Source of the DNA: Mesorhizobium sp. NZP2298
GTDB taxonomy: Bacteria > Pseudomonadota > Alphaproteobacteria > Rhizobiales > Rhizobiaceae
DNA length: 64,000 nt
Assembly (NCBI RefSeq): GCF_013170825.1
Contig: NZ_CP033365.1
Span: 6,150,001 to 6,214,000, forward strand
Reading direction: 5' to 3'
Shown: positions 46,152-55,234 of the stretch, in pieces
Layout of the letters: each line of letters begins with the position of its first letter
Numbering within the stretch: the stretch's first letter is position 1
The notes under the pieces: generated by a model
Databases searched by the model: none
Told to the model about the DNA's origin: nothing
Seen by the model: the letters and a program-made list of their open reading frames with translations, nothing else
Made by a program: the position numbers and the translations under genes

Positions 46152-46907
46152 ATGGAACTTCGCTTGAGCATTGAAGGTGCAACGCCCGAGGAACTGGCAC
46201 GCGGTGTCGCGGCAGCCGAAGCAGTCTTCGCCCGAGCCGGCATTACGGCTTTGCAAGGCGCGGAAGGTTTGTTCGCGTTGGAAGGGTGGGATATCAAAGG
46301 CTTTCCGGAAGACGACCAGCCAACTGAGGACGAGGACCGAGCCGCTACAGTCTGGATGGAAGCCGACGAGGCTGCGACGACTGCATGTTGTGCGGGCTGG
46401 CCGGAGGACAAAGTTCCGCGCCATCAGATCATGGAACTGATCGACGTTCCCCGAACGAAATTGCAAGCGGAGGCGCTTCCAGACACCTGGCCGGAGCGCA
46501 AGAACCTCTATCCTGACGTGGTCAAACGGCTAGAGGTTACGGCTGGTCCGGACCGCCAGATCGATTTCGATATTGCCTTCGTTCTTGGTTGGGTGCCCGA
46601 GCGGCCAACGCTGGATCGGGTCGAGCCGCTTTCGGAAGATGGCGACCGTATCCCCTTCTTCACCAGCGACCTTGCCCAGGTTGAAGAAATGGCTCGCAAG
46701 GCGCTCAAGGACTGGACGATCGAGATTGACCGGGACCCCTATGATGCCCACGTTTTCGACCCGGCAGCCAGGGAAGACGGTGACGAATTGCGCATGGCGG
46801 CGTGGCGCGATTTCGACGGCTCCCTGCTTATGGAGAAGCCGCCTGCAAATCCTGCAATCGCACTGACCCTGGCGATGATGCGCGGCCAGTCGATGCATTT
46901 CGAATAG
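46152..46907 (+). CDS. Unknown protein of rhizobial mobile elements
   Basis: 251 residues with a strong AGGAGG eight bases before the ATG. It is acidic. The N-terminal half (LRLSIEGATPEELARGVAAAEAVFARAGIT...AEGLFALEGWDIKGF) looks like an alpha/beta domain, and the C-terminal half ends with NPAIALTLAMMRGQSMHF. No motif or family is recognised. The following three genes are on the same strand and short, so they may form an operon. Confidence 0.65.
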   Translation: MELRLSIEGATPEELARGVAAAEAVFARAGITALQGAEGLFALEGWDIKGFPEDDQPTEDEDRAATVWMEADEAATTACCAGWPEDKVPRHQIMELIDVPRTKLQAEALPDTWPERKNLYPDVVKRLEVTAGPDRQIDFDIAFVLGWVPERPTLDRVEPLSEDGDRIPFFTSDLAQVEEMARKALKDWTIEIDRDPYDAHVFDPAAREDGDELRMAAWRDFDGSLLMEKPPANPAIALTLAMMRGQSMHFE

Positions 46908-47022
46908 TGGTGAACGGGTTACACGGCCGCTATCGTCTATCGATGCGTGATTGGCCACTCCAGTCGCACGGCCAGATGGCCGAAAGGCTGACGAGGCCAC
47001 ACCACGTCTGAGGAGAAAGACC

Positions 47023-47220
47023 ATGTCAGAAAAACCACCCTATATGCCGACCGGCATTGGAATGGGCATGATGAGCGACGACGAGACCAAGGTCGGCGTT
47101 CTGATATTCGAAACTGCGGAAGGTAACTTCGACTTCGCCGTTAATCTGCAGGCAGTCGATGTCCTCGCCAAGGCAATCAATAAGATCGAGATGCATCTCC
47201 GCTCCGGCAGGACGCACTGA
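47023..47220 (+). CDS. Small unknown protein
   Basis: 65 residues from an ATG at 47023 preceded by GAGGAGAAAGACC. IGMGMMSDDETKVGVLIFETAEGNFDFAVNLQAVDVLAKAINKIEMHL resembles a small alpha/beta fold. Stops directly before the next gene's GTG. Function unknown. Confidence 0.6.
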   Translation: MSEKPPYMPTGIGMGMMSDDETKVGVLIFETAEGNFDFAVNLQAVDVLAKAINKIEMHLRSGRTH

Positions 47221-47481
47221 GTGTCCGACGATGTGGCAGATCAAAAAAAGCCGAAGCTGATCGTTGTCGTGGCGTTCGACCGTGGCGAGGACGGCGACCT
47301 GTTCACCGCATACGGCCCGACCGACCAGCAAAGCGAGGACCGTGCGATCCGCACGGCAAAGGCGCTGGCTTCAAATCACGTCGGTGTCATAGCATGGAGT
47401 CGCGACGCCGACCCGGCGCTTGGCGACTACGGGCAGCCAACAGTGCTGTTCACCAATGGCGACGTGCCGGACATGGAGTGA
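47221..47481 (+). CDS. Small unknown protein
   Basis: 86 residues from a GTG abutting the previous stop. KLIVVVAFDRGEDGDLFTAYGPTDQQSEDRAIRTAKALASNHVGVIAWSRDADPALGDYGQPTVLFTNGDVP has the length and pattern of a compact alpha/beta protein often found as a hypothetical on rhizobial plasmids. Translational coupling with its neighbour is likely. Confidence 0.62.
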   Translation: MSDDVADQKKPKLIVVVAFDRGEDGDLFTAYGPTDQQSEDRAIRTAKALASNHVGVIAWSRDADPALGDYGQPTVLFTNGDVPDME

Positions 47482-47484
47482 AGA

Positions 47485-47736
47485 ATGATCGATCCACCCA
47501 GGTACCTGGATGACCATGACTACGCAGATCGCGCCCTAGACTGCCAGGAGGCCATGGAGCCCGGCTTTCAGGCAATCATCGATTGCATGTTGGAAGTGGG
47601 CTGGACCCGGAGTGAGACTTTGCGCGCGCTGAAGCGACTCATTGCCGCCGACAACATGACCCAGAAAGAGAATGCTAAGATGGAAGCCGATCTCGCGATC
47701 GCTCGTGCTTTGGTACGCGCCGGCAAGCCGCTTTAG
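47485..47736 (+). CDS. Small unknown helical protein
   Basis: 83 residues, start three bases after the preceding stop with GGAG upstream. DYADRALDCQEAMEPGFQAIIDCMLEVGWTRSETLRALKRLIAADNMTQKENAKMEADLAIARAL is almost entirely helical. No family assigned. Confidence 0.6.
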   Translation: MIDPPRYLDDHDYADRALDCQEAMEPGFQAIIDCMLEVGWTRSETLRALKRLIAADNMTQKENAKMEADLAIARALVRAGKPL

Positions 47737-47744
47737 GCTGCCGG

Positions 47745-47972
47745 CTAAAGTTTGCGGACCCCAGCTTCATCGACCTCCGCTTCCATCTGATCGCCGACCG
47801 GCTCGGCCTTGACGGCACCCTGGATGGACTCGCCATCGAAGCCTTGCAACCAGGCGTCGGCATATTCCTTCCAGAACTCAGGCACGACGCGTTCCCTTCC
47901 GTCCTTGCGCGCTTGTACCCCATAGAGCCAGGCATATCCGACGCGCTCCTGATCCCTCTTAGCCACGGCCAT
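47745..47972 (-). CDS. Small unknown protein downstream of DUF982
   Basis: An ATG at 47972 gives 75 residues: VAKRDQERVGYAWLYGVQARKDGRERVVPEFWKEYADAWLQGFDGESIQGAVK. The start overlaps the end of the DUF982 gene by 14 bases, consistent with coupling. Unknown function. An upstream extension of the frame only re-reads DUF982. Confidence 0.5.
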   Translation of the reverse strand: MAVAKRDQERVGYAWLYGVQARKDGRERVVPEFWKEYADAWLQGFDGESIQGAVKAEPVGDQMEAEVDEAGVRKL

Positions 47973-48225
47973 AGTCGTCCTCGCGCAAGATGTCGGCGTC
48001 AGCCGCGGCCTTAACGAACGCCGCCCTTGCCACGCTGGCTTCTTTGATCCCGTCCAAGACCGCCAGGCAGGCCTTTCGAGCGGCCACATGGCTTTTCCCG
48101 GCCACTGCCGGCCAACGATTGAGAAGCACATCGGCCGCCTGCGCCACGCGTTCAACCTTGTAAATAATGTTGCCGGACCGGCCTAACGCGACCGAAACGG
48201 GCATGTCGAAACGCTTGTCTTGCAT
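47959..48225 (-). CDS. DUF982 family protein
   Basis: An ATG at 48225 gives 88 residues. FDMPVSVALGRSGNIIYKVERVAQAADVLLNRWPAVAGKSHVAARKACLAVLDGIKEASVARAAFVKAAADADIL matches the DUF982 pattern (W..PV.V..G......V....EA...LL..WP...G......A...C...L.G......AR.AF..AA..A.I), a family abundant in rhizobia with unknown role. Confidence 0.78.
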   Translation of the reverse strand: MQDKRFDMPVSVALGRSGNIIYKVERVAQAADVLLNRWPAVAGKSHVAARKACLAVLDGIKEASVARAAFVKAAADADILREDDYGRG

Positions 48226-48603
48226 CATGCCACCCAGAGCTACTCGAACCCGATTCAAGTATCGGCGCGCGATTCAGTTCCGGCGTGGCATTCCGGAATG
48301 CCGCCCGCGCTGTTGGCGACGGCCGCCACCCTGATCGCGAAAGCGCTGCAGACCTTCTCATTCACCTCTTTAGGGTCCCACCATGGCTGCATCCGCCATC
48401 GCCCGGTCGGCGAGATTTGTCAGCAGGGAGGATCGGTGGAGGGACGATCCGGAACGTTTTGGTTCATCCATTCGTATGGAGAGTTGATGCGGCGAGCACT
48501 CCATTGAACCATGGGACCGACAGCGGATTCAGATTTGTCACCGAACGCCGAGATTCTAGTTCTCATCTCGTCGTCGCGGCTCGCAATGCAGAACTTCGAT
48601 GAC
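48226..48603. other. Intergenic region
   Basis: About 378 bases between the DUF982 start and the GntR-type regulator's stop. No gene or clear repeat was found. The DUF982 promoter would be at its left edge. Confidence 0.4.
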
Positions 48604-50121
48604 CTAATGAGTTGCGGATGGCGCGACACGCTGGAGAATCTGAAAGAAACCGTCAACGTGCGCGCGCATCGAGCGGTCGGCCAAATCGCCGTTGCCACCG
48701 ATGATCGCCGCGGCGACAGCCGCATGCTCGTCGCGCGTCAGGTCATCTGGCCGGCGATAAACAGTGGGGTCGAGAACCGTCGCTTTGAAGTAACTCAGCA
48801 GCATGGTTCGAAGCGTTTCGGATACGAAAAGATTCAAAGCGTTTCCGCCGATGCGTGCAATACTCAGGTGGAACTGCATGTCGAGGTCCGTAAGGCGCCG
48901 GCGGTCCTCGGTTGGGCGTTGCATCTCCAGCAGAAGCCTACGCAACTTCTTCTTGTCTTCGTCCTTGCCATGGTTCGCTGCCCGTCGGGCCGACCAGGAT
49001 TCCAGCTGCACCCTGATCTGACTTATGATGGCAAGTTCCCGCACGTTGCGGGCTGATTCACTTTTTGACGGCAGTGCAATCGCCGCCACCATCGCGGGGC
49101 TGCGGGGCCGGGTGTTGGGCGTCAGGATCGCTTGGGCTTTGAGTCTGTTCAACGCCTCCTGGATCGTCGTCCGGCTCACGCCGAAAAGGTCAGACAAGCG
49201 TCTTTCGCTAAGTGTCTCGTCATTAACCTCCAACTGACCGGTCGCAATCATTTTCCCAATCTCGTGAGCGACACTATCGCTCAAATTCAGGGGCTGCGTC
49301 GTCGTCAGGTATTGAAGGAGTTCCTCCTCCTCGTTTTGGTTCAGGATGTCCTGCTGCCTGGTTTGATTCCGCACGGCGAATCCACTCAGCCAGTCACTTC
49401 TTTCGCGCATGCTTTGTCGCGCCCCCTGTCGATCGGCAGCGAACACATGTTGCAGCAACGTCTCTTCAATCGCCTCCAGTTTCATGCTTTCGGAACCCGA
49501 GAGCACGAAGAATTGTGCATCGCCAAACAGGGCTGCTAGCCCCCTGCGGAGGCTGTGGACGAGCAATTGGAGGGTACGGCTGCCGGAAAGTGCTGCTAGC
49601 TTGCTGCGAAGTTCGAACTCCCGGGAGGGACTGAGCGCCCTCGACTTCGACAGCGTCGCGCCGCCTATCGCGTCAGCGACTTCCGCTTCACCCCCGGCCT
49701 CCAGCGCATAGTCGATCAGCACCTCATCGAAGTAGCTGCAGAATTGCGAAACCTGGCTCAGGTTGTCCCGGTTGGCAGCAAGCAAATTCGAAAGCAATTC
49801 GACGCTGTCGGTTACGTTCGTGCCGGAGCCGCGGACGGTCGTCACATAGCCCTGGCTTTTCAGCTGTGTGAGCGCGTAGCGAACGCAAATCCTGCTCAGC
49901 GAGGTCGCTCGGGCCAAGCGCCTTTCTGCCGGAAGGGGAGCACCCAATGGCAGCCGCCCCATAGCGATGGCGCTCATCATATTCACCGCCAAGCCGTCGG
50001 ACAGTGTTGGCTTTTTCTGTATTTGCATTCGAACCTGGCTAAGCCGGCCGATTTCGGAAAGCTCAATCGAGCAGAACGTATTGCCGCGGAGCAGTGCGAG
50101 CTGCAATGCCAGGCCCTGCAT
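48604..50121 (-). CDS. Tandem GntR/FCD transcriptional regulator
   Basis: An ATG at 50121 behind GGAGGACAAC gives ~505 residues. Two winged-helix GntR domains are present: the first at LAVNMMSAIAMGRLPLGAPLPAERRLARATSLSRICVRYALTQLKSQGYV, the second at SVAHEIGKMIATGQLEVNDETLSERRLSDLFGVSRTTIQEALNRLKAQAI. Each is followed by an FCD-like helical ligand domain (the second ends FLSIARIGGNALNLFVSETLRTMLL...). This is two complete FadR/FCD-type repressors in one chain. Beside the CoA-catabolic genes it probably senses an acyl-CoA or carboxylate and represses them. Confidence 0.85.
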   Translation of the reverse strand: MQGLALQLALLRGNTFCSIELSEIGRLSQVRMQIQKKPTLSDGLAVNMMSAIAMGRLPLGAPLPAERRLARATSLSRICVRYALTQLKSQGYVTTVRGSGTNVTDSVELLSNLLAANRDNLSQVSQFCSYFDEVLIDYALEAGGEAEVADAIGGATLSKSRALSPSREFELRSKLAALSGSRTLQLLVHSLRRGLAALFGDAQFFVLSGSESMKLEAIEETLLQHVFAADRQGARQSMRERSDWLSGFAVRNQTRQQDILNQNEEEELLQYLTTTQPLNLSDSVAHEIGKMIATGQLEVNDETLSERRLSDLFGVSRTTIQEALNRLKAQAILTPNTRPRSPAMVAAIALPSKSESARNVRELAIISQIRVQLESWSARRAANHGKDEDKKKLRRLLLEMQRPTEDRRRLTDLDMQFHLSIARIGGNALNLFVSETLRTMLLSYFKATVLDPTVYRRPDDLTRDEHAAVAAAIIGGNGDLADRSMRAHVDGFFQILQRVAPSATH

Positions 50122-50429
50122 GTTGTCCTCCGTTGAAAAACCTAGCCCAACAGCAAATCCACAGGCATGGTTCGTACTGCGGCGTGCTTCCTCCAATTCC
50201 TTCCTAGAGCAACCGCAGGGGGCAGGAAAGTGCAACCCGCTTTCGCAAGGGGCCTGGCTGGACTGGTCACAGGACCAATTCAGCAATGTCGGGCACGATG
50301 GCCAAAGGCACATCAATCGGATTGGCACCCATGCGCTACACGAATCACACAGGTATCAAGCCAATACTTTTGGGGGGTGCGCTGTCGTCGCTGCAAAGGC
50401 AAAATCGGAGCTGAAGCTCGACCCTGTTC
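50122..50429. other. Intergenic region upstream of the regulator
   Basis: 308 bases between the enoyl-CoA hydratase stop and the regulator start, both on the minus strand. No gene. The regulator's promoter is expected here. No clear operator was recognised. Confidence 0.4.
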
Positions 50430-51236
50430 TTATCGACCTGTGAACACAGGTTTGCGCTTTTCCCTGAATGCCGAGACCGCTTCCTGGTGATCGGCAGTCA
50501 GGTTCGACAGCGCCTCGTACGCAAGGCTGGCGTCCATCACGCCATGGACAACCCGTTTCAGTTCTATGTTGGTCGCTACCTTCGACCAACGGATCGCTTT
50601 CGTTGCCCCGTTGAGAAGCTTGCGCACGTACTCGTCCACTTTCTCATCAAGGGATTCGGCTGGAACGGCGTAGTTGATAAGCCCCATTTCGGCTGCCTTT
50701 TGCGCCGGAATGAGTTCGCCGCTCATCAAATATTCCTTTGCCCTGACATGGCCTATGAGCTGCGGCCAGATGGCGGGACCGCCATCCCCAGCGACAAAAC
50801 CGACCGAGACGTGAGGATCTCCAATCTTTGCTTTTTCAGATGCGAAGATTACATCGCAGCTGAGAGCGATCGTCGCGCCGAGCCCTGTGGCGTGGCCGTT
50901 CATTTTGGCAATGAGCGGCTTCTCCAGCTCGAGCATCGAAAATATGATCCTCTTGGCCTCCCGGCCTGTTTTCTCGAACATGTCGGGATTGTCGATCATG
51001 TCCTGCATCCAGTTGATATCGCCTCCCGCGCAAAAGCCGCGGCCCGCACCCGTCAAAACGACGACGTCGCTGCTAAGATCGCAGTTGATCTCGTAGAAGA
51101 CGTCCGCGAGCTCTTCGTGCATCAACGCGTCCGTGGCATTCAGCGACTCCGGCCGGTTCATGATCACCGTCAAAAGCCGGCCATGGCGCTCGATCTTTAA
51201 TGTTTCATAGCGTTCTTCGAGCGGGATCTTCTTCAT
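50430..51236 (-). CDS. Enoyl-CoA hydratase/isomerase family protein
   Basis: 268 residues of the crotonase fold: LTVIMNRPESLNATDALMHEELADVF, VVLTGAGRGFCAGGDINWMQDM, KPLIAKMNGHATGLGATIALSCDVIFASEKAKIGDPHVSVGFVAGDGG. The oxyanion-hole Gly residues and the substrate-binding AGGD are present. It would hydrate or rearrange an enoyl-CoA. Last gene of a three-gene minus-strand operon; its start overlaps the upstream dehydrogenase stop by four bases. The exact substrate is unknown. Confidence 0.88.
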   Translation of the reverse strand: MKKIPLEERYETLKIERHGRLLTVIMNRPESLNATDALMHEELADVFYEINCDLSSDVVVLTGAGRGFCAGGDINWMQDMIDNPDMFEKTGREAKRIIFSMLELEKPLIAKMNGHATGLGATIALSCDVIFASEKAKIGDPHVSVGFVAGDGGPAIWPQLIGHVRAKEYLMSGELIPAQKAAEMGLINYAVPAESLDEKVDEYVRKLLNGATKAIRWSKVATNIELKRVVHGVMDASLAYEALSNLTADHQEAVSAFREKRKPVFTGR

Positions 51237-52336
51237 GCCTTTGCCTTCTCTATGGATTTCGGTTGCGCAGTCAAAAGCGTGTGCAGCCGGGACGCATGGT
51301 GGTCGACGTTGCCGAAAAGAGCTGCGGTCACGAGCAGCTTTTTGTAGACGTGGCCTATTCGATATTCGTCAGTCATCCCGATGCCGCCGCTTACCTGGAC
51401 GCATCGTGCGGCCGCCCTGACCCCCTGTCTTGAGGTATAGGTCTTGAGAGCCGATGCGGCGCGCGGCCTTTCCGGCGCATCTGAGTCAAGGGCAGCCGCG
51501 GCCCAGATAAGCAGGGATCGGATCTGTGCGATCTCGCAGAAGCTTTCGGCCATCATGTGTTGGATGGCCTGAAACGAAGATAGCGTAGCGTTGAACTGGA
51601 CGCGTTGGTTGAGATACTCGACGGTCAGGCTCAAGCCGGCATCAAGCGCCCCCAAAGCTTCCGCACATGCACCAATCGTTGCCCGGTCTGACAGGCTCGC
51701 GGCAAGGCGTGAGGCTTCTATGGACCGGATGACCGTGCGATGCGCAGGAAGGCGCCACCGGTCAAACGTGATGACGCTCGCGGCACGCCCATCGATGAGG
51801 CGTGTATCGCGTCGGTAGCCGCTGTCGCTCGGGTCAACAATGATCACCGCTGCTTCAGAAGGATTCGGTGAACTGGCCGGGACGATCCAGTGCGTGGCTA
51901 TGTCCACACCGAGTGCCAGACCGCTGCTTCCGTCAAGGCGGCCATCGGAAGAGAGTGTGATTGTGTCTTGCGGAATATAGGCAAATCGTACATCGCCTGT
52001 AGCAAGACCATTGCCGAGCTCGGTTGCAATGTCTGCCGGCATCTTGGAAAGCACTGGCGGCGCGAGAAGGATGTTTGCAAGCAGGGGTGCATCGTGGAGC
52101 ACCCGCCCGGCTTCCTCGAGGATTGCCAGACACTGGACACTATCGCCACCAGCACCATTGAGAGTGGCTGGTAGACCCAGCGCAAACCACCCAAGGTCTG
52201 CGCAAGTGCGCCATGTCTTGATCAGGTCTGAGGTTCGCGTCCGATCTGCTGCCCACTTGTAGTCTTCTTCGAGAAAACGACGAGTCGCATCGCGCAGCAA
52301 CGCATCTTCCGCCCGGGCCTGTTCGGAGCGCCTCAT
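51233..52336 (-). CDS. Acyl-CoA dehydrogenase, small-subunit-like
   Basis: 367 residues. ALGLPATLNGAGGDSVQCLAILEEAGRVLHDAPLLANILL and SLTVEYLNQRVQFNATLSSFQAIQHMMAESFCEIAQIRSLLIWAAAALD with SGGIGMTDEYRIGHVYKKLL match the acyl-CoA dehydrogenase fold, but the sequence is more diverged than its partner and I do not see the catalytic Glu with confidence. Paired dehydrogenase genes of this kind often encode a heteromeric enzyme in which this subunit is the structural one. Coupled by 4-base overlaps on both sides. Confidence 0.85.
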   Translation of the reverse strand: MRRSEQARAEDALLRDATRRFLEEDYKWAADRTRTSDLIKTWRTCADLGWFALGLPATLNGAGGDSVQCLAILEEAGRVLHDAPLLANILLAPPVLSKMPADIATELGNGLATGDVRFAYIPQDTITLSSDGRLDGSSGLALGVDIATHWIVPASSPNPSEAAVIIVDPSDSGYRRDTRLIDGRAASVITFDRWRLPAHRTVIRSIEASRLAASLSDRATIGACAEALGALDAGLSLTVEYLNQRVQFNATLSSFQAIQHMMAESFCEIAQIRSLLIWAAAALDSDAPERPRAASALKTYTSRQGVRAAARCVQVSGGIGMTDEYRIGHVYKKLLVTAALFGNVDHHASRLHTLLTAQPKSIEKAKA

Positions 52337-53517
52337 GATTGCATCCCAAGGATGTTGCGCGCGATGAGATTCTTCTGAATCTCGTTCGCGCCGGCATAGA
52401 TGGTGACAACGCGACGATAGAGATGGCGTTCAATCCAGCCAGTGGCTTCCTGCGAGGCGGCATCATCTCCGAATGGCGTCAGGCAAATACCCTGCTCACC
52501 TAGCATCTCCATCGCCAACTCACTGATTTGCTGCTGCAGTTCAGAGCCAATCACCTTGACAATCGATGCTTCCGGTCCTGGTTCGCGCTGTTCGGCCTGA
52601 TCCGAAAGCACCCTCAGTATCGTGACCTCCAGGGCATTCAATTGAGCCTCCAGAGCCGAGAAGCGTGATCCGAGGACAGGATCGCTCAGGAGCGGACTTC
52701 CAAGCGCGTCGAGGGTCCGTCTTGCCAGGTCCACCAGCCTGTCGAATTCACGCCGAGACCGGTGAACTTGGGCGTTGTTGGTGCGTTCGTGGCTGAGAAG
52801 AAACTTGGCATAGCCCCATCCCCGATCCACCTCGCCTATCAGGGCATCCTCGGGAAGGAACACCGAATCCAGAAATGTCGTGTTGACCGAATGGCAACCG
52901 TCAATGGTCATGACCGGCTGCATTGAAACCCCATCAGCCTTCATGTCCACCACGAACAAAGACAGTCCGGCCTGGGGCTTGACGCCCGGATTTGTACGGG
53001 CCAGGCAAATCATGTAGTCGGCGATGTGACCTTCCGTCGTCCAGGCTTTCGAGCCGTTCAGAATGTAACCCCCATCGACCTTCCTGGCAGTTGTCCGAAC
53101 TTTGGCGAGATCCGAACCTGCCTCGGTCTCGCTATAACCCTGACACCAGAAAGCCCGCCCCGAAATGATCCCGGGAAGGAAGCGGCTCTTTTGATCGGCG
53201 GTTCCAAAGGTGTAGATCGTCGGCCCAACGAGATACATCCCGAACACGCTTAGGGGTGGCGCATCGGCCTGGGCGCATTCGGACTCAAACAGATAACGCT
53301 GGAGTGGTGTCCAGTCCTGCCCGCCATACTCTGAAGGCCAGTGGGGCACGCTCCATCCCCGTTCATGCAAGATGTGGTGCCAGCGCGCCACATCTGCCCG
53401 CGACAGGTGGATGCTTTGACGGGTTTTTTCGGCCAGCTCGCCGGGCAGATTGGTCCGGATGAAATTCCGGACCTCGTCACGGAAGGCCCATTCTTCGTCG
53501 TTGAAGAAAACCCTCAT
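52333..53517 (-). CDS. Acyl-CoA dehydrogenase, large-subunit-like
   Basis: An ATG at 53517 behind GGAGAGG gives 394 residues. Flavin-binding segments CQGYSETEAGSDLAKVRTTARKVDGGYILNGSKAWTTEGHIADYMICLART and the C-terminal YRRVVTIYAGANEIQKNLIARNILG are canonical, as are WSVPHWPSEYGGQDW and GRAFW. Most similar in form to the larger member of dehydrogenase pairs for dicarboxyl- or ring-derived CoA esters. First gene of the operon transcribed leftward from the 53.5-53.9 kb divergent region. Confidence 0.9.
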   Translation of the reverse strand: MRVFFNDEEWAFRDEVRNFIRTNLPGELAEKTRQSIHLSRADVARWHHILHERGWSVPHWPSEYGGQDWTPLQRYLFESECAQADAPPLSVFGMYLVGPTIYTFGTADQKSRFLPGIISGRAFWCQGYSETEAGSDLAKVRTTARKVDGGYILNGSKAWTTEGHIADYMICLARTNPGVKPQAGLSLFVVDMKADGVSMQPVMTIDGCHSVNTTFLDSVFLPEDALIGEVDRGWGYAKFLLSHERTNNAQVHRSRREFDRLVDLARRTLDALGSPLLSDPVLGSRFSALEAQLNALEVTILRVLSDQAEQREPGPEASIVKVIGSELQQQISELAMEMLGEQGICLTPFGDDAASQEATGWIERHLYRRVVTIYAGANEIQKNLIARNILGMQS

Positions 53518-53886
53518 ACTGCCTCTCCACCAACTGGGCTTCCGCCGAAGGGTCACCCGACCGGTTCGGCGGCACATGTCGAGACCTCCTACTGCAAGGC
53601 CGCTCGCGAGAAGCTGCTGCAAGCGATCGGTCTCGCTTTCGCCGCTAGGAAGCGAAGCCGACGCGATATTGCAACGTGGTCGATGGCCTCCCCGTGTAAC
53701 CAATCGGTTCCGCCATGCCGGGCTGCGGCCAGCAAGGAGTTGTTGGAGCGAACAGTCAGACTGGTCTTATGGACCGCCCATCAGGCGCCTTGAAATGTCA
53801 CCGCGTATTCGCCTTGTGTGATTCAAGGAGTTGGCGCCGATGCCATTGCCTCGAGACTCCTTCACCGGCCCAAATTTGATTCAGTC
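53518..53886. other. Divergent promoter region of the catabolic island
   Basis: About 369 bases between the minus-strand dehydrogenase operon and the plus-strand thioesterase-dehydrogenase-hydrolase genes. No gene was found. Operators for the tandem GntR regulator are expected here, but I could not pick a convincing palindrome. Confidence 0.45.
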
Positions 53887-54324
53887 ATGAACCACCGCGA
53901 CAGCCCGCCACCCGGTTTCGTCCCGGCACCTTTGGACGAGGGATTCACCAATCTGATTGGCCAGCTGTACGCCAGGAAAGGCGTCGACGGCATCCATGTG
54001 ATCGCGTTTCGGGTTAGCGAACGCCACCTGAATCTCCATCGGTCCGCGCATGGAGGGATGCTCGCGGCGCTCGCTGATGTGGCGATAGGAATGAACATCA
54101 TGCGGGGGGCTGAGAAGGTAGCGGCTGCCGCAACCCTCAACCTCTCCATCAACTTTATTGGTGGCTGCAGTAGCGGGGATTGGGTCGAAGCGTATGCGCA
54201 TTTTAGCAAAATCGAAGGCCGCGTCCGCTTCGGACGATGCCTGATTCAGGTAGGCGATCGAGCAATCGCGGAGGCGCATGCAACCTTCTACGCAATGGCC
54301 GATCACACGCGGCAATCAGCATGA
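53887..54324 (+). CDS. PaaI-type hotdog thioesterase
   Basis: 145 residues from an ATG at 53887; a GTG at 53818 would add 23. ISERHLNLHRSAHGGMLAALADVAIGMN-like core reads VSERHLNLHRSAHGGMLAALADVAIG with the HGG...D hotdog motif, followed by ATLNLSINFIGGCSSGDWVEAYAHFSKIEGRVRFGRCLIQVGDRAIAEAHATF. It would hydrolyse an acyl-CoA to release CoA. The gene is divergent from the acyl-CoA dehydrogenase operon. Confidence 0.85.
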   Translation: MNHRDSPPPGFVPAPLDEGFTNLIGQLYARKGVDGIHVIAFRVSERHLNLHRSAHGGMLAALADVAIGMNIMRGAEKVAAAATLNLSINFIGGCSSGDWVEAYAHFSKIEGRVRFGRCLIQVGDRAIAEAHATFYAMADHTRQSA

Positions 54325-54395
54325 CGCGGGCTTTGCAACCGACGAACCGGTTACTCGCCAACGCATTGAAACGACAACGTGAGGATTGTGGGATC

Positions 54396-55184
54396 ATGTA
54401 TCCAGAATTGAACGAACGAGTTGCGATTATCACGGGCGGCGCAAGCGGCATTGGTTGGGCTGCCGCTCGCAGGCTGGCCGCCGAGGGTGCAAGGGTGGTG
54501 ATCGTCGACCTGGACAGAGGTCGGGTGGACACACGCGTCCGCGAGCTGACAGGCAACCATATCGGTCTTGTTGGCGACGTTTCCGACGAACCAGACGTAT
54601 CCCGCTTCGTGGAAGCGACGTTGGACCATTTTGGCCGACTGGATGTTCTCATAAACAGCGCAGGCAAGTCGGATTCGTTTCGGGCCACTGTCGACCAAGA
54701 TGTCGGTGATTTCCGCCGCTTGGTCGATGTTCATCTGACGGGTACGTACATGATGAGCAAGGTCGCGGCCAAAGCGATGTTTACAAACGGCGCGGCTGGC
54801 TCAGTCATCAATGTGAGTTCGATTGCCGGAATTGTGGGGCTCGTTCCGCGGACCGCATATAGCGCTGCCAAGGCAGCGATCAGCATGATGACTCGAACCA
54901 TGGGTTGCGAATGGGTGGCCAGCGGCGTCCGCGTCAACGCGGTTGCACCCGGGTATGTACTGACACCACTCGTTCAGGAGCTCATCGATGCCGGCAAGGT
55001 AGACGCGGAGCGGATTTGTCGCCGAACCCCCGCTGGCCGGTTCGGAACGAGCGAGGAGATTGCAAACGCGATGGCATTCTTGGCCTCGGACCAATCCGCG
55101 TTCATCACAGGAGTGACCTTGCCCGTCGATGGCGGATACATGTCCTGGGGCACGCCGGCCGACGCCTTCGCCGGAGAACTCTGA
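54396..55184 (+). CDS. Short-chain dehydrogenase/reductase
   Basis: 262 residues from an ATG at 54396; an in-frame ATG at 54321 overlaps the thioesterase stop and is an alternative. Classical SDR motifs: TGGASGIG (residues 13-20, NAD(P) binding), LINSAG, SSIAG with catalytic Ser, YSAAK catalytic Tyr-Lys, and VNAVAPGYVLTPL. ARVVIVDLDRG with Asp after the second strand favours NAD(H). It probably oxidises a 3-hydroxyacyl-CoA made by the hydratase. Confidence 0.92.
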   Translation: MYPELNERVAIITGGASGIGWAAARRLAAEGARVVIVDLDRGRVDTRVRELTGNHIGLVGDVSDEPDVSRFVEATLDHFGRLDVLINSAGKSDSFRATVDQDVGDFRRLVDVHLTGTYMMSKVAAKAMFTNGAAGSVINVSSIAGIVGLVPRTAYSAAKAAISMMTRTMGCEWVASGVRVNAVAPGYVLTPLVQELIDAGKVDAERICRRTPAGRFGTSEEIANAMAFLASDQSAFITGVTLPVDGGYMSWGTPADAFAGEL

Positions 55185-55234
55185 AGAGGACGCGGCAACG
55201 TGTCTGACCTTGTCTGACGGAAAGTGATCCTTCA

